A stretch of DNA of 64,000 nucleotides from Sporosarcina thermotolerans (GTDB taxonomy: Bacteria > Bacillota > Bacilli > Bacillales_A > Planococcaceae), in assembly GCF_030067815.1 (NCBI RefSeq), contig NZ_CP125968.1, positions 1,666,001 to 1,730,000 on the forward strand, written 5' to 3'. Of the stretch, positions 8,391-16,666 are shown piece after piece (position 1 is the first letter of the stretch; the number at the start of each line of letters is the position of its first letter). A program made the position numbers and the translations under genes. Below the pieces are notes generated by a model. The model saw nothing but the letters and a program-made list of their open reading frames with translations. It ran no database searches and was not told the origin of the DNA.

Positions 8391-9603
8391 TTACTCAAAA
8401 TCAATCTCACTAAGTCCTGTTTTCACCTTGCTTGGCAATTCGAAGAAATGCTGAATATCTTGGACATATTCCAATACCCTAAAAATTCCCCTTCTTTGTT
8501 AAATATCGCTTTATAAGTAAGGTGAATGTACTGATCTTTCTTTTTGAACCACATGCTTTCAGAAGTCCGTATCCCTGTTTTTAAATCGCGGATAACTGTC
8601 ATCACTTTCCGCAAGCTTTTGGGTGGATGACAATTGGCCACATGACGGCCAATCGAACTTGGGGTTGTACCAGCATCATTTCCGATGCTTCCGTCATTTC
8701 ATTAAAGTATTTAAACAATCCCTGTTTATCAATAAATGTGATTTCCAATGGCAAACTGTTCAAAATAAGATTTGCTTCTTCCGGTGTTAAGTAACCTCCG
8801 CCAAATTTAAAGGTTTGACTAAAAATTGCATCACTTGCCGTCTGATTACGTAATTTTGCTTCTACAATTGACTCTTCGGATTCAGGAACCCATTTTTCTT
8901 TCGGAGCCTCAATTAACGCATAGCCGAATGCATAACTTTCGTTTTTAATATCTATCCAATCTTTTTCGCTAAATTTTTCTAGGATTGGTAATATGATTTC
9001 CTCCTCATAGAGAATCATTTCTTTGAATTCCTGTTCAAATGCATCATATTTCTTTCGAACTCGTGAAAATATCACATCGGGAAGTTGAGCAACCTGTCCT
9101 TTTAAGCCTTGATATAGGACGCGAATTTGGTCATCCCTTTCCCATACTGCTCTCGTTGGTACAACGTGTCCGTAGCGTTCTAAAATAGGGAAGAAGAGTT
9201 TTTCTTTACGATGATAATGGTTATGGAATTCTCCCAATCGAAACAGATGGTTTTTTACTTGATCTACCAATTCCGTATTCTGAAGTTGAGTTGGATCTGA
9301 CTCAAACGATGTTAAAAGGTGATTGTTATGATTCAAAGCAAATTGAAATGCATTATTTTCTTCTTTGAAAATTTGAATGGGATGTCCTCAGTGATACGCC
9401 GTAGTAACCTTTTTACTAGGATACACAATCGAAAACCTCTTAACATCCTCCATCGTAACTCCAAAGTCTCCCGTTAATAATCTTAGCTCCAGTAGCAAGA
9501 TGTCAACGACTTTTTTAAAACAATTTACTACTAAAATAGAAGGCGATATTCTAATTGATATCTTTAATCGATGGAATGATAAATTCAAAGATAAGTGAGG
9601 CAT
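8391..9603 (-). pseudogene. Decayed DUF438 hemerythrin/PAS-domain gene
   Basis: The core (9336 down to about 8665) encodes the hemerythrin-like region with HNHYHRKEKLFFPILERYG and LYEEEIILPILEKF, then the start of a PAS domain (LEITFIDKQGLFKYFNE). Two single-base losses break the frame: a C run (plus-strand GGGG 8661-8664) before SSIGRHVANCHPPKSL, and CCC 8477-8479 before VLEYVQDIQHFFELP; the stop would be at 8391-8393. Upstream, GHPIQIFKEENNAFQF is in frame but preceded by TGA at 9388-9390, and the DUF438 N-terminal domain beyond it (MEDVKRF is recognisable) is too short and diverged. The multiple lesions, including a true stop, argue for decay. Family members are thought to sense oxygen or redox state. 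Confidence 0.6.
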
Positions 9604-9684
9604 CCTAACGATTGAAAAAGGTTATTAGAATAAATCAGTAACTTATTTTGCCTTAATCGGTCTAATGGTATGAGGAGGGATATC

Positions 9685-10084
9685 GTGAGAGTACAAGACT
9701 ATTTTTTAGTTTGGTTATTTTTATAATATTAACTGCTTTTGTATGTTCTAATTCATCAGGTACAGGTGAATTAGATGTTCATAGTACTGGAAATCCTGAT
9801 GCGAAAGAGATTTTAACATTAGACCCTGAAGCCGATATATTTCAGTTCGAGGGTGTGATTTATAAGACTGGAATTGATTGGGTTGAAGAACTAACTTTAA
9901 CAAAAGGCGAGCAAGTAGGGAAATCAAAAAAAGAAGTGATACAGATACAAACTTTGAAAATGAAATGTCGAATAAGCTACCTGTTGGTGCAAAGATTTTT
10001 TCAACAATAGAAAAAGAAGGTCCTATTTTACTCGTGGAATCAGAAGGGGAAATCTTGAAATACTATGCAATTGTAGAGGGTTAA
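9685..10084 (+). CDS. Hypothetical exported protein (two frame lesions), first gene of the repeat island
   Basis: The start is GTG at 9685 behind GAGGAGGGA. An N-terminal hydrophobic segment (SLVIFIILTAFVCSN) suggests a lipoprotein-like or secreted protein, though the residues before Cys are not a canonical lipobox. The frame is restored by one extra T in the run 9702-9707 and one extra G at 9918-9920, giving about 133 residues ending TIEKEGPILLVESEGEILKY plus a short tail. I do not recognise the family. A type I palindrome follows 37 bp after the stop. Confidence 0.45.
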
Positions 10085-10121
10085 TGAACTTTCCTATTTT
10101 CCAAAACGGGCGCAATTGTTG

Positions 10122-10155
10122 TTTATTGAACTAACGGGGCAGTTTAGTTGAAGAA
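10122..10155. repeat. Island palindrome, type I (copy 1)
   Basis: TTATTGAACTAAC, GGGGCAG-type loop, GTTTAGTTGAAGAA: an imperfect hairpin 37 bp after the preceding stop codon. Confidence 0.8.
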
Positions 10156-10212
10156 TGGTGTTTAACATGAATTCATATTGGCGGAGTGCTTTCAAAAGGA
10201 AGGAATGAGGAT

Positions 10213-10527
10213 ATGAAGGTAAAGGTTAATAATTCCTTGGTGATTATCGGTGCAATCATCAGTCTTATATTTGCAACTATTTTAGGGATTTACGGTCAAG
10301 ATATATCTTATTATTTGAATAACCGTTACCCAACCATTGAATTAAAAACAGTTATTACGATTGTAACTTTCCTTAGTATTGCATTGTATATAGTTACACC
10401 TGTTTTAGTATTAAAAATCCTTAAACTTAAAGGGGTATATCTTCTTGCGTGCATTACTGTATTTACCTTAATAGGGCTGCCAATCTCTTTGTTTTCATTT
10501 TTTGTTTGGGCGATGTGGATGGGTTAA
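10213..10527 (+). CDS. Hypothetical small membrane protein (104 aa)
   Basis: The ATG at 10213 has GGAAGG about 8 nt upstream. The protein has three hydrophobic helices, roughly residues 8-28 (LVIIGAIISLIFATILGIYG), 43-67 (TIVTFLSIALYIVTPVLVL) and 73-100 (LLACITVFTLIGLPISLFSF). There is no recognisable family motif. It sits between palindromes 1 and 2 like one cassette, on the same strand as most island genes. Confidence 0.55.
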   Translation: MKVKVNNSLVIIGAIISLIFATILGIYGQDISYYLNNRYPTIELKTVITIVTFLSIALYIVTPVLVLKILKLKGVYLLACITVFTLIGLPISLFSFFVWAMWMG

Positions 10528-10563
10528 TTTTTTTATATTTACGGGGCACAAAGCGTCCTTGCT

Positions 10564-10598
10564 CTTATTAAACTAACGAGGCAGGTTAGTTGAATAAG
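10564..10598. repeat. Island palindrome, type I (copy 2)
   Basis: CTTATTAAACTAAC / GTTAGTTGAATAAG: 13 of 14 arm positions pair around GAGGCAG. It lies 36 bp after the stop of the 104-aa protein. Confidence 0.85.
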
Positions 10599-10684
10599 AA
10601 GGTTTTTTTAAGATTCTGTTGAATAATTTAATATATGTAAAATGTTGTGTGGAAGGGGTGATTTTCTAATATTCTGGGTTGGCA

Positions 10685-10721
10685 CTTTTATTGAACTAAC
10701 GAAGCGGGTTAATGGAATAAG
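10685..10721. repeat. Island palindrome, type I (copy 3)
   Basis: TTTTATTGAACTAAC with loop GAAGCG and GTTAATGGAATAAG. The 86 bp between copies 2 and 3 hold no open frame, only a ribosome-site-like GGAAGGGG, so this may be an emptied unit. Confidence 0.75.
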
Positions 10722-10774
10722 AGATGTTAAATTGAATATGTAATATTTAAGTTTTTTAAAAAGGGGTGTTCAAG

Positions 10775-10951
10775 GTGAAGAAATACCAAAAGCGTTCTGT
10801 TTATATTTCAATTGTAGCACTTGCTTTCTTCTTAGTATTAACTTTAATCACACACCAATGGGGATTCTTTTTATGGAGTTTATTACCTGTTTTCATGGTT
10901 TTGATGACTACGTTTTCCACCAAGATAGACAATAAAAATAATGTAAATTAA
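10775..10951 (+). CDS. Hypothetical small membrane protein (58 aa)
   Basis: GTG at 10775 with AAGGGG about 8 nt upstream. The sequence is KKYQKRSVYISIVALAFF with two hydrophobic stretches (ISIVALAFFLVLTLI and GFFLWSLLPVFMVLM) separated by THQW, then a polar tail. No family is recognised. Paired palindromes begin only 6 bp after the stop. Confidence 0.45.
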   Translation: MKKYQKRSVYISIVALAFFLVLTLITHQWGFFLWSLLPVFMVLMTTFSTKIDNKNNVN

Positions 10952-10957
10952 AGAAAT

Positions 10958-11042
10958 CTTCTTAAGCTAACGGGTGCTTTACTTAGAGAAGAAGTAAAGT
11001 ATTTTTCCTTATTGAACTAAAGGGGCAGTTTAGTTGAAGAAG
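10958..11042. repeat. Island palindrome pair, type II then type I (copies 4 and 5)
   Basis: Copy 4 (10958-10994) has CTTAAGCTAACGGG and GCTTTACTT, and CTTTACTT can also pair with AAGTAAAG just downstream. Copy 5 (11008-11042) is the type I form with loop AGGGGCAG. Copy spacing is about 50 bp. Confidence 0.8.
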
Positions 11043-11096
11043 GGGTTCTTTTTATCTAAGTAGAGTTCTTAAAGCAGATAACAAAGGGTGATATTG

Positions 11097-11846
11097 GTGG
11101 TTGAAAAATACATTACAGTTGATAATGGAAGGATATGGACTGAAAAAAGAGGGAAAGGCAGTCTTCCAGTCATTTTAATAAGTGGGGGACCTGGATCTAG
11201 TAATTATTTAGAACCATTGTCTTTTCTTATTGATGATATTTGTGAGGTTATAATGTTTGATCCTAAAGGTTGTGGTCGTTCCGATTACGATGGAAACGGG
11301 TATGATTTAGAATCTTGTCTTGAAGATATGGAAAGAATTCGTAAAGAGTACGGGTTTAAAAAGTGGGTGGTAATTGGTCACTCTTGGGGAGCTGATTTAG
11401 GTTTAGCTTACTCATTGGTATTTCCTCAGTCTATTTTAGGATATGTATCCATATCGGGAACTGGAGTACAAAATGATAGGGACTGGAAGGATGTCTATAA
11501 TCGAAAAAAAGAAGAAATTGGTGAATTGAAACCAGATTTTGAGTATGAGGCTAATGTGATGGTTCATCGTTCGCTGATTAATTCTTGGAGAGCATTCATT
11601 AAAAAACCACTGTTACTAAAGGATATCTCACAACTTCAAATACCCTCATTGTTTATTTATGCAGAAAATGATATTCGTCCTTCTTGGTCAATTAGGCAGA
11701 TTTCCAGACTTATTAGTAATTCTAGATATATCGAAATTAAAGGGGCTGAACACTATATTTGGCTTAGTAAAAAGAATGAACTAGGTGAAGTTCTCAGAGC
11801 TTTTATTAAAACATTTGTTAAATTTACTTCCAGATATGACAGTTGA
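11097..11846 (+). CDS. Alpha/beta-hydrolase (proline iminopeptidase-like)
   Basis: About 249 residues. The oxyanion-hole segment ISGGPGSSNYL near residue 29, the nucleophile elbow GHSWGADLGLAYS near residue 98, an acid residue in AENDIRPSW and a histidine in KGAEHYIWL form a complete catalytic triad. It resembles small proline iminopeptidase or ester hydrolase relatives; the substrate is unknown. Starts at 11088 (GTG), 11094 (TTG) and 11097 (GTG) share the AAAGGG at 11083; 11097 gives the best spacing. A palindrome lies 30 bp after the stop. Confidence 0.8.
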   Translation: MVEKYITVDNGRIWTEKRGKGSLPVILISGGPGSSNYLEPLSFLIDDICEVIMFDPKGCGRSDYDGNGYDLESCLEDMERIRKEYGFKKWVVIGHSWGADLGLAYSLVFPQSILGYVSISGTGVQNDRDWKDVYNRKKEEIGELKPDFEYEANVMVHRSLINSWRAFIKKPLLLKDISQLQIPSLFIYAENDIRPSWSIRQISRLISNSRYIEIKGAEHYIWLSKKNELGEVLRAFIKTFVKFTSRYDS

Positions 11847-11876
11847 TGATGTTTTGAAACGTTTTAGTGACTTTTG

Positions 11877-11911
11877 CTTATTCAACTAACGAGGTGCTTT
11901 AGTTCAAAAAG
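11877..11911. repeat. Island palindrome, mixed type (copy 6)
   Basis: CTTATTCAACTAACG followed by AGGTGCTTTAGTTC: type I left arm with the type II GGTGCTTTA segment. Confidence 0.75.
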
Positions 11912-11931
11912 GATATTAAAATATTACGCTG

Positions 11932-11956
11932 AAAAACGCTCAGATTGAGCGTTTTT
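11932..11956 (+). terminator. Terminator after the hydrolase cassette
   Basis: A perfect 11-bp stem AAAAACGCTCA / TGAGCGTTTTT with loop GAT, ending in a T run. Confidence 0.8.
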
Positions 11957-12077
11957 ACTTTTAAATAGATTTTTTTTCAGTCTTGAAATATACCTCCCCG
12001 TCAACCGAACCCGTTACTATTACACCTGTGCCATGAATGCCGAATTACTTTTTCCTCCATAGCAATTAGCTGTATTA

Positions 12078-12298
12078 TTACTTTTTTGAAATCTCTTCAG
12101 CTTTCTTTTGTATTAATCCATCTATTTCTTCTAACACGATCTTTGTACAAAAAACTATAAGCCCACTAGTAGAATTAGTCCTGAATAAATCGGGAACAAA
12201 TCCCATCCTTCTGGACCTAGGAAATACTGAAAAATAATTTGTAAAACCACGAGACTAAGAAAGATGAAGCCAACCATTGTTCCGATTGCAGCTTTCAA
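12078..12298 (-). CDS. Hypothetical small membrane protein (about 73 aa, one frame lesion)
   Basis: The start is TTG at 12298 with AGGAGGGG about 6 nt upstream. It begins MKAAIGTMVGFIFLSLVVLQ; a second hydrophobic stretch is PIYSGLILLVGLIVFCTKIV, and the tail is charged (LEEIDGLIQKKAEEISKK). The frame breaks at plus-strand CCC 12162-12164 (one base missing); the stop is at 12078-12080. The strong ribosome site and sensible composition on both sides of the lesion support a real gene. No family is recognised. The flanking stretch 12313-12674 shows no gene or repeat, only AT-rich DNA. Confidence 0.5.
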
Positions 12299-12674
12299 TA
12301 AAACCCCTCCTAATGCTGAAATTACAATTACGTTCTTCGTTTATGCAACAAATTGCTGCGTCTTCCTCGAATCAATTTTAGCGCAAAATCTCTATCTCTT
12401 CTCTAAATTTTCATGTATTTCAGAATTACTTTCGAGGTAGTGATTCTTTTCAAGAGAACAATAGAATGGATGAACATTGAATGGAATAGAAGATAATTGT
12501 TTAGACTTAGTTGAACGAAATTGACTAGTCGTATAGTTCGGATGAGTTTTTTAATGTTCATTGTTTATACATATATATAATATAGCCCTACTAACTTCAT
12601 CACAAACTCACTTAATTATTGTAAGATAATAGTTGGAATTTAGTAATGCTATTAACAATTTAGGAGGAGTTATT

Positions 12675-13238
12675 TTGAAGCATATTCTTACTGCAGCAAC
12701 AGCACTTTTACTAGCAATGACTATTTCTCCTAGTGCGTTTGCTCATTCTCATTTAAGTGGAACGAATCCAGCAGATGGTGAAGTTGTCACGGAGCCATTA
12801 CAGGAAATTGTACTGGAGTTTGACGGTGAAATTGAACAAGGCAGTTTTATAGATGTAACAACGACGAGTGGGGAAGCAATTGAAGTACAAGATATTATTA
12901 TAGGCGAGGGGACGTTGACAGCTACTGTTGCTGAGCCATTCCCAAATGACGATTATCAAGTGAACTGGAGTATTATTAGTGTAGACGGGCATCCATTAGA
13001 AGGCGAATTTTCATTCAAAGTGAATGCGCCTGTTTCTGGAACTGTGGAAGAAGAAGTAACTGAAGAACCGGCTGAAACAACTGAATCAGCTGAAGAAACG
13101 ACAGAAGAGCAAGAAAGTGGAGCTGCAGCGGACGAAGTCGAGGAAAAAGAATCACCCTCTATGACTGTTATTCTACTTGTTCTTTTGGTTGTCATTGTAG
13201 CAGGTGGTTTCTTCTTGCTTACGAAAAGAAAGAAATAA
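12675..13238 (+). CDS. CopC-domain copper-binding protein, membrane-anchored
   Basis: 187 residues from TTG at 12675 behind AGGAGGAG. A signal peptide (TAATALLLAMTISPSAFA) is cleaved directly before His, giving the mature start HSHLSGTNPADG. CopC proteins bind Cu(II) through an N-terminal His and a second site, here probably SVDGHPLEGEF. A 45-residue acidic Glu/Thr linker follows, then a C-terminal membrane helix and KRKK anchor. The CopD gene begins 3 bp later, so they form an operon for copper uptake or resistance outside the membrane. Unlike B. subtilis YcnJ, the two domains are separate proteins. Confidence 0.85.
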   Translation: MKHILTAATALLLAMTISPSAFAHSHLSGTNPADGEVVTEPLQEIVLEFDGEIEQGSFIDVTTTSGEAIEVQDIIIGEGTLTATVAEPFPNDDYQVNWSIISVDGHPLEGEFSFKVNAPVSGTVEEEVTEEPAETTESAEETTEEQESGAAADEVEEKESPSMTVILLVLLVVIVAGGFFLLTKRKK

Positions 13239-13241
13239 TAA

Positions 13242-14333
13242 ATGGAAATCGTAGTGATGATTAGTCAGACATTATTATATGTATGCTTTGCGGTATTAGC
13301 AGGAAGTTTTATACTCCTGCTCGTCCCAAGCAAATATCGTCCTGAGCTAAAGATTTCAAAACGGCTGTTACTTGTTAGTGCTGCGACGCTACCTGTTTTT
13401 GCGTTTATTCCTGTGCTTGATATTACGTTATTTATCGCTCCAAGGCTTGGTTTCGTTGAAGCGTTAAAAATTGTGTTAACAACTTATACAGTTGGCACTG
13501 CCTGGGATTTTACCCTTCTTGGATCCATTATTCTAGTCCTAGTAATCGTTTTTGCAAGATCTACTGAAACGAGCAGCTTAACAATATTAGGAGCCATACT
13601 GACATTTGGATTGATGGTAACGATTGCTTGGTCAAGTCATGTAAGTACAATTCGTCCTGCTGTCGGAATTACGAGCCACTTTATCCATCTGGCGGCTGTC
13701 AGCATTTGGGTCGGGATATTACTTATTGTCGGTTGGTGCTCCGCCAATCATAAAAACTGGCTTGCTTATCTAAGCTGGTTTTCCATTGTCGCTTTTGGCT
13801 GTTTATTCGCGACGGGCTTTAGTGGTTTGCTCTTGATGGATACAATGGTGGATGGGTACACTGATTCGTGGATGGTTAATTATGGACAGGGATTATTCAT
13901 CAAGCATTTGTTTCTGCTGCCAGTTGTTTTTTATGCATTGGTGAATGGGTTCATTGTGAAATATAAGATTACAAAAGATGCTGCATTTAACCCGATTCCG
14001 TGGATTCGTGTAGAAGGTATTATCTTGTTTGTAATTTTTGTGATTACAGCTATTTTTTCACTTCAAGCACCTCCTCACGGCAATTATTTGACGGCGGATG
14101 CTGTGTCGCCGTTATTTCGTCTGTTTCATGATGGAGTCATCACTGCCAAGAGCACGATTGGCTTTGTTGTGAATGTAAATACAGTAAGTTTATTTTTCAT
14201 CTCCATATTATTTTTCGGATTAATGCTCCTATCGTTTTTCAAAAGAGCATCGATCATTGTATCTTTTGTTTTTAGCTGTCTATTTGTAATGAGCGTCTAT
14301 CTTATGTTCATGGTGACTGTTGTGATACGTTAA
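13242..14333 (+). CDS. CopD-family copper transport membrane protein
   Basis: 363 residues with about nine membrane helices. Conserved features of the CopD domain are visible: TSHFIHLAAVSIWVGILLIVGW around residue 147 and KHLFLLPVVFYALVN around residue 224, with histidines facing the membrane. The partner CopC gene ends 3 bp upstream. The ATG at 13242 has only a weak ribosome site and may rely on coupling with the upstream stop; the ATG at 13257 is an alternative. It likely moves copper delivered by CopC across the membrane. Confidence 0.85.
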   Translation: MEIVVMISQTLLYVCFAVLAGSFILLLVPSKYRPELKISKRLLLVSAATLPVFAFIPVLDITLFIAPRLGFVEALKIVLTTYTVGTAWDFTLLGSIILVLVIVFARSTETSSLTILGAILTFGLMVTIAWSSHVSTIRPAVGITSHFIHLAAVSIWVGILLIVGWCSANHKNWLAYLSWFSIVAFGCLFATGFSGLLLMDTMVDGYTDSWMVNYGQGLFIKHLFLLPVVFYALVNGFIVKYKITKDAAFNPIPWIRVEGIILFVIFVITAIFSLQAPPHGNYLTADAVSPLFRLFHDGVITAKSTIGFVVNVNTVSLFFISILFFGLMLLSFFKRASIIVSFVFSCLFVMSVYLMFMVTVVIR

Positions 14334-14362
14334 AAAAAGTGATCAAAGTTGATCACTTTTTT
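14333..14362. terminator. Terminator between copD and the MBL-fold gene
   Basis: AAAAAAGTGATCAA / TTGATCACTTTTTT stem with T and A runs. Both convergent genes can use it. Confidence 0.85.
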
Positions 14363-14372
14363 GTGGTTTCAC

Positions 14373-15059
14373 TCATATCCACCAAGTTTCCCCGATAAGT
14401 AATTTCTTTAATTGAGTAGTATCCAATTGTAACCTCTTCCACTCCGCATCCAATCTTTCCATTGCTTCCGGGCCGGTGTCATCCGCCAAATAATAAGCGC
14501 CATAATGCAAGGGAATGAATGTCTGTCCATTCAACTCCAAGAAGGCATGTACAGCGTCTTCCGGGGTAATATGGCTCTCTTTCATGAACCACTCCGGCTC
14601 ATAGGCGCCGATCGACATGAGCACTGTTTGGATGTTGAACTTTTCGGCAATCTCTTTGAATCCACGGAAATAGCCTGTGTCCCCGACGAAATAGATGGAG
14701 TGATCATAATGCCCATGGGAGATGAAAACGACGTCGATTTCAGGCAGATCTTGTAATGCGATTCCTGGTGCTGTCAGTCGTTTCTGAAAGCCCAAACGGT
14801 TCGCCCAGACTGGATCCGTCAACATATTGAGGCCGTTCATCTGTATTAAAAATGTAGCGTGCCCGATCCATGTGATGGACATATCCTTCCGATTGCTGTT
14901 TAGTTTTTCAATTTCCTTGTAGGGCGCTTGCTCGATTTGGAGGCTTAGATCCTTTACTATTTTCTTCGCCCAGCGTTCCTTCTGCCAACGCCAAAAGTCC
15001 GCGAATGACTTCGTCGTTTTCACGTGATCTAAATTTTCAAAACGGTGCTTCGGTGACAT
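14373..15059 (-). CDS. Metallo-beta-lactamase-fold hydrolase (NAPE-PLD-like) with internal in-frame deletion
   Basis: 228 residues from ATG at 15059 with GGAGG upstream. The N-terminal half (SITWIGHATFLIQMNGLNMLTDPVW, metal motif SHGHYDH) and the C-terminal half (SIYFVGDTGYFRGF, FIPLHYGAYY) match the NAPE-PLD/YddR-type family of over 300 residues. About 90 residues between SHGHYDH and SIYFVGDTG are absent, including the segment that normally supplies another metal-binding His. The join lies at GATCAC, a six-base word expected at both ends of the missing part. The product is probably inactive or altered; an assembly collapse is the alternative. Confidence 0.75.
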   Translation of the reverse strand: MSPKHRFENLDHVKTTKSFADFWRWQKERWAKKIVKDLSLQIEQAPYKEIEKLNSNRKDMSITWIGHATFLIQMNGLNMLTDPVWANRLGFQKRLTAPGIALQDLPEIDVVFISHGHYDHSIYFVGDTGYFRGFKEIAEKFNIQTVLMSIGAYEPEWFMKESHITPEDAVHAFLELNGQTFIPLHYGAYYLADDTGPEAMERLDAEWKRLQLDTTQLKKLLIGETWWI

Positions 15060-15443
15060 GATGACTCCTCCAACTGTCAAGTTGCAATTAGTTTACCATG
15101 TGAAACTTAAATACCTATCCTAACAACACTTAAGGTGTCCAAAAAGGTTTACCATGTTACATATGTGCTGGTCTGTTTTAGGTACTACATCACTCATTCA
15201 ATACAGTTTTATATAATGAAAATGATGAAAAAATATTTGCTGTACCTATCGAAATTACGCAGACTTGAAAAACTTGCAAATTCCAAAAAGTGATCATCGA
15301 CTTGAACACTTTTTTGTTGTTATTTAAGATTTCTGATTAATGAAACTTATTCTGCGTGAAGAACGTATAGATGTTAGTGCTGTTTTTACAACGAACGGAA
15401 GTTAGTGCGGGTAGAATCATTCGGAATGGGAGTGGTTTCGGTT
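15060..15443. other. Intergenic stretch without a gene
   Basis: This 384-bp stretch holds no supportable gene. The only structure is a hairpin near 15286-15318 (AAAAAGTG ... CACTTTTTTG), which resembles the terminator at 14333-14362 and may be a degenerate duplicate. A 25-codon open frame before it has no ribosome site. Confidence 0.5.
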
Positions 15444-15691
15444 ATGGAAGAAAACTGGAATAACAAGGGGAAGGTTAACGAAAATAAATTAATGATGAGA
15501 GAAGCAGGTTTTGTAGCATTAGTAATCATACTTTTTCTTCAATATTTTAAACTAGCTGCTTACTTGTCAAATGAATACTTTTTTACTTTTTTAATAGTCA
15601 TTTTATGAGCTATCTTGTCTTGTTTTTAGGTATTCCTTTATCATACTTTGGTGCGAAATACTTAGTTCGAATAATAAAGAAAGTAATATAA
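15444..15691 (+). CDS. Hypothetical small membrane protein (about 82 aa, one frame lesion)
   Basis: The ATG at 15444 follows GGGAGTGG. The N-terminal part is polar (EENWNNKGKVNENKLM), then AGFVALVIILFLQYFKLA, a second helix YFFTFLIVI, and after the lesion MSYLVLFLGIPLSYFGAKYL ending in RIIKKVI. Adding one T to the run 15601-15604 joins the two frames. No family is recognised. A degenerate type II element (15725-15755) and a type I palindrome (copy 7) follow, as for the other island genes. Confidence 0.45.
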
Positions 15692-15724
15692 GTAAAGCAG
15701 AAAGTATATCTATTCACAAGAGTT

Positions 15725-15755
15725 GTTTAAACTGACGGTCTTTACTGATAGTTTC
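15725..15755. repeat. Degenerate type II island element
   Basis: GTTTAAACTGACGGTCTTTA resembles the TTAAACTAACGGGTGCTTTA of intact type II copies, with substitutions and a small deletion. Confidence 0.4.
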
Positions 15756-15812
15756 TTAACTGCTGGTAGTATACTTTTTTGGGATTGTTGGGCTCCTAAG
15801 AAGGCACAATGT

Positions 15813-15849
15813 GCTTATTGAACTAACGCAGCAGTTTAGTTGAATAAGC
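15813..15849. repeat. Island palindrome, type I (copy 7)
   Basis: GCTTATTGAACTAAC / GTTTAGTTGAATAAGC around GCAGCA, a near-perfect hairpin directly upstream of the Nudix relic. Confidence 0.85.
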
Positions 15850-15885
15850 AGTTATTAATTAAAGGGGGCTTAGCTAAATGCTTAC

Positions 15886-15975
15886 GGTTAAAAGTTTCGA
15901 GTCAGGGGACAGTTAGTATCTTCTGGTGGTATTGAAGTCCAAAGGGATGTTGTGTTAGGGAAGTTCTATGACTAA
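15886..15975 (+). pseudogene. Decayed fragment of a Nudix hydrolase gene
   Basis: Bases 15886-15975 align with the intact Nudix gene around 20563-20655. AAAAGTTTCGAGTCAG and CTTCTGGTGGTATTGAAG are shared exactly, and GTCCAAAGGGATGTTGTGTT corresponds to GTCCAGAGGAATGTTGCGTT. A deletion of about 11 bp removes part of the Nudix box, the 5' 60 bp are missing, and a TAG interrupts the frame after VKSFESGDS. It is a relic, preceded by a type I palindrome exactly as the intact gene is. Confidence 0.7.
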
Positions 15976-15993
15976 AAAGGAGAGAGCTATTTC

Positions 15994-16332
15994 ATGAAAA
16001 AGAATATCTTGATATATGCTTTACTAATATTACTATTGTCAGTGGTGACTTTTACATTTTTTTATGAAAAACCCATTCTGACAACGTATGAAGCAACAAA
16101 AAGAGCTGAAGAAATCCTTAAAAATCCACCAGAAGGTTGGGAAAAGGCAAATCTAGATGTAGGATTGAAAGTTACTCCAGAAAATATTATCGCTAACTTA
16201 ATTAAACGTGAAGGTCGTTTTTTTAATAGATATAAATGGGAAATCACGGTTATATATAATGGAAAAGAACCTACCGTAGTTATAGATGCTTACAGCGGGA
16301 AATTCATTGAAATTTACGGTCCATTAAGTTAA
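15994..16332 (+). CDS. Hypothetical membrane-anchored protein (112 aa), PepSY-like
   Basis: The ATG at 15994 has AAAGGAGAG upstream. An N-terminal helix (ILIYALLILLLSVVTFTFF) is followed by an extracytoplasmic domain: TYEATKRAEEILKNPPEGWE, then YKWEITVIYNGKEPTVVIDAYSGKFIEIYG. The W-x-V-x-Y...IDAYSGK pattern resembles PepSY repeats, which bind or inhibit envelope proteases, but only one weak repeat is present. The palindrome follows 26 bp after the stop. Confidence 0.5.
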   Translation: MKKNILIYALLILLLSVVTFTFFYEKPILTTYEATKRAEEILKNPPEGWEKANLDVGLKVTPENIIANLIKREGRFFNRYKWEITVIYNGKEPTVVIDAYSGKFIEIYGPLS

Positions 16333-16358
16333 GAGATTATATAAATTAGAAGATAGGT

Positions 16359-16393
16359 CTTATTCAACTAACGGAGCAGGTTAGTTCAATAAG
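16359..16393. repeat. Island palindrome, type I (copy 8)
   Basis: CTTATTCAACTAAC / GTTAGTTCAATAAG around GGAGCAG. Confidence 0.85.
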
Positions 16394-16462
16394 AAGATTT
16401 GATGAGAAAATGAAATATGTGCAAAAATACAACTTAAAACTACTGGATTAAGGAGGAAAGGA

Positions 16463-16666
16463 ATGACAAAAGATAAAAAACGAGATAAAAAAATACACCG
16501 AATAGCAGACGAAGAACGATATAAAAATGGACACAATAAAAAACAGACAACTATATTTGTCGTCTGTTTTATTATCTGCTTTTTGTTTGCGTTATCTTGC
16601 CTTCAAGCAGAGAATTATTATCTGGAATATAAGCAATTGAGTTTACTTCATTATCATCTTGCTTGA
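16463..16666 (+). CDS. Hypothetical small protein with one membrane helix (67 aa)
   Basis: ATG at 16463 behind AGGAGGAAAG. A very basic N-terminus (TKDKKRDKKIHRIADEERY) precedes one hydrophobic helix (TIFVVCFIICFLFALSCL). The 3' end overlaps the converging glycosyltransferase gene by 13 bp, so the last residues may be read-through from an originally different end. No family is recognised. Confidence 0.4.
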   Translation: MTKDKKRDKKIHRIADEERYKNGHNKKQTTIFVVCFIICFLFALSCLQAENYYLEYKQLSLLHYHLA

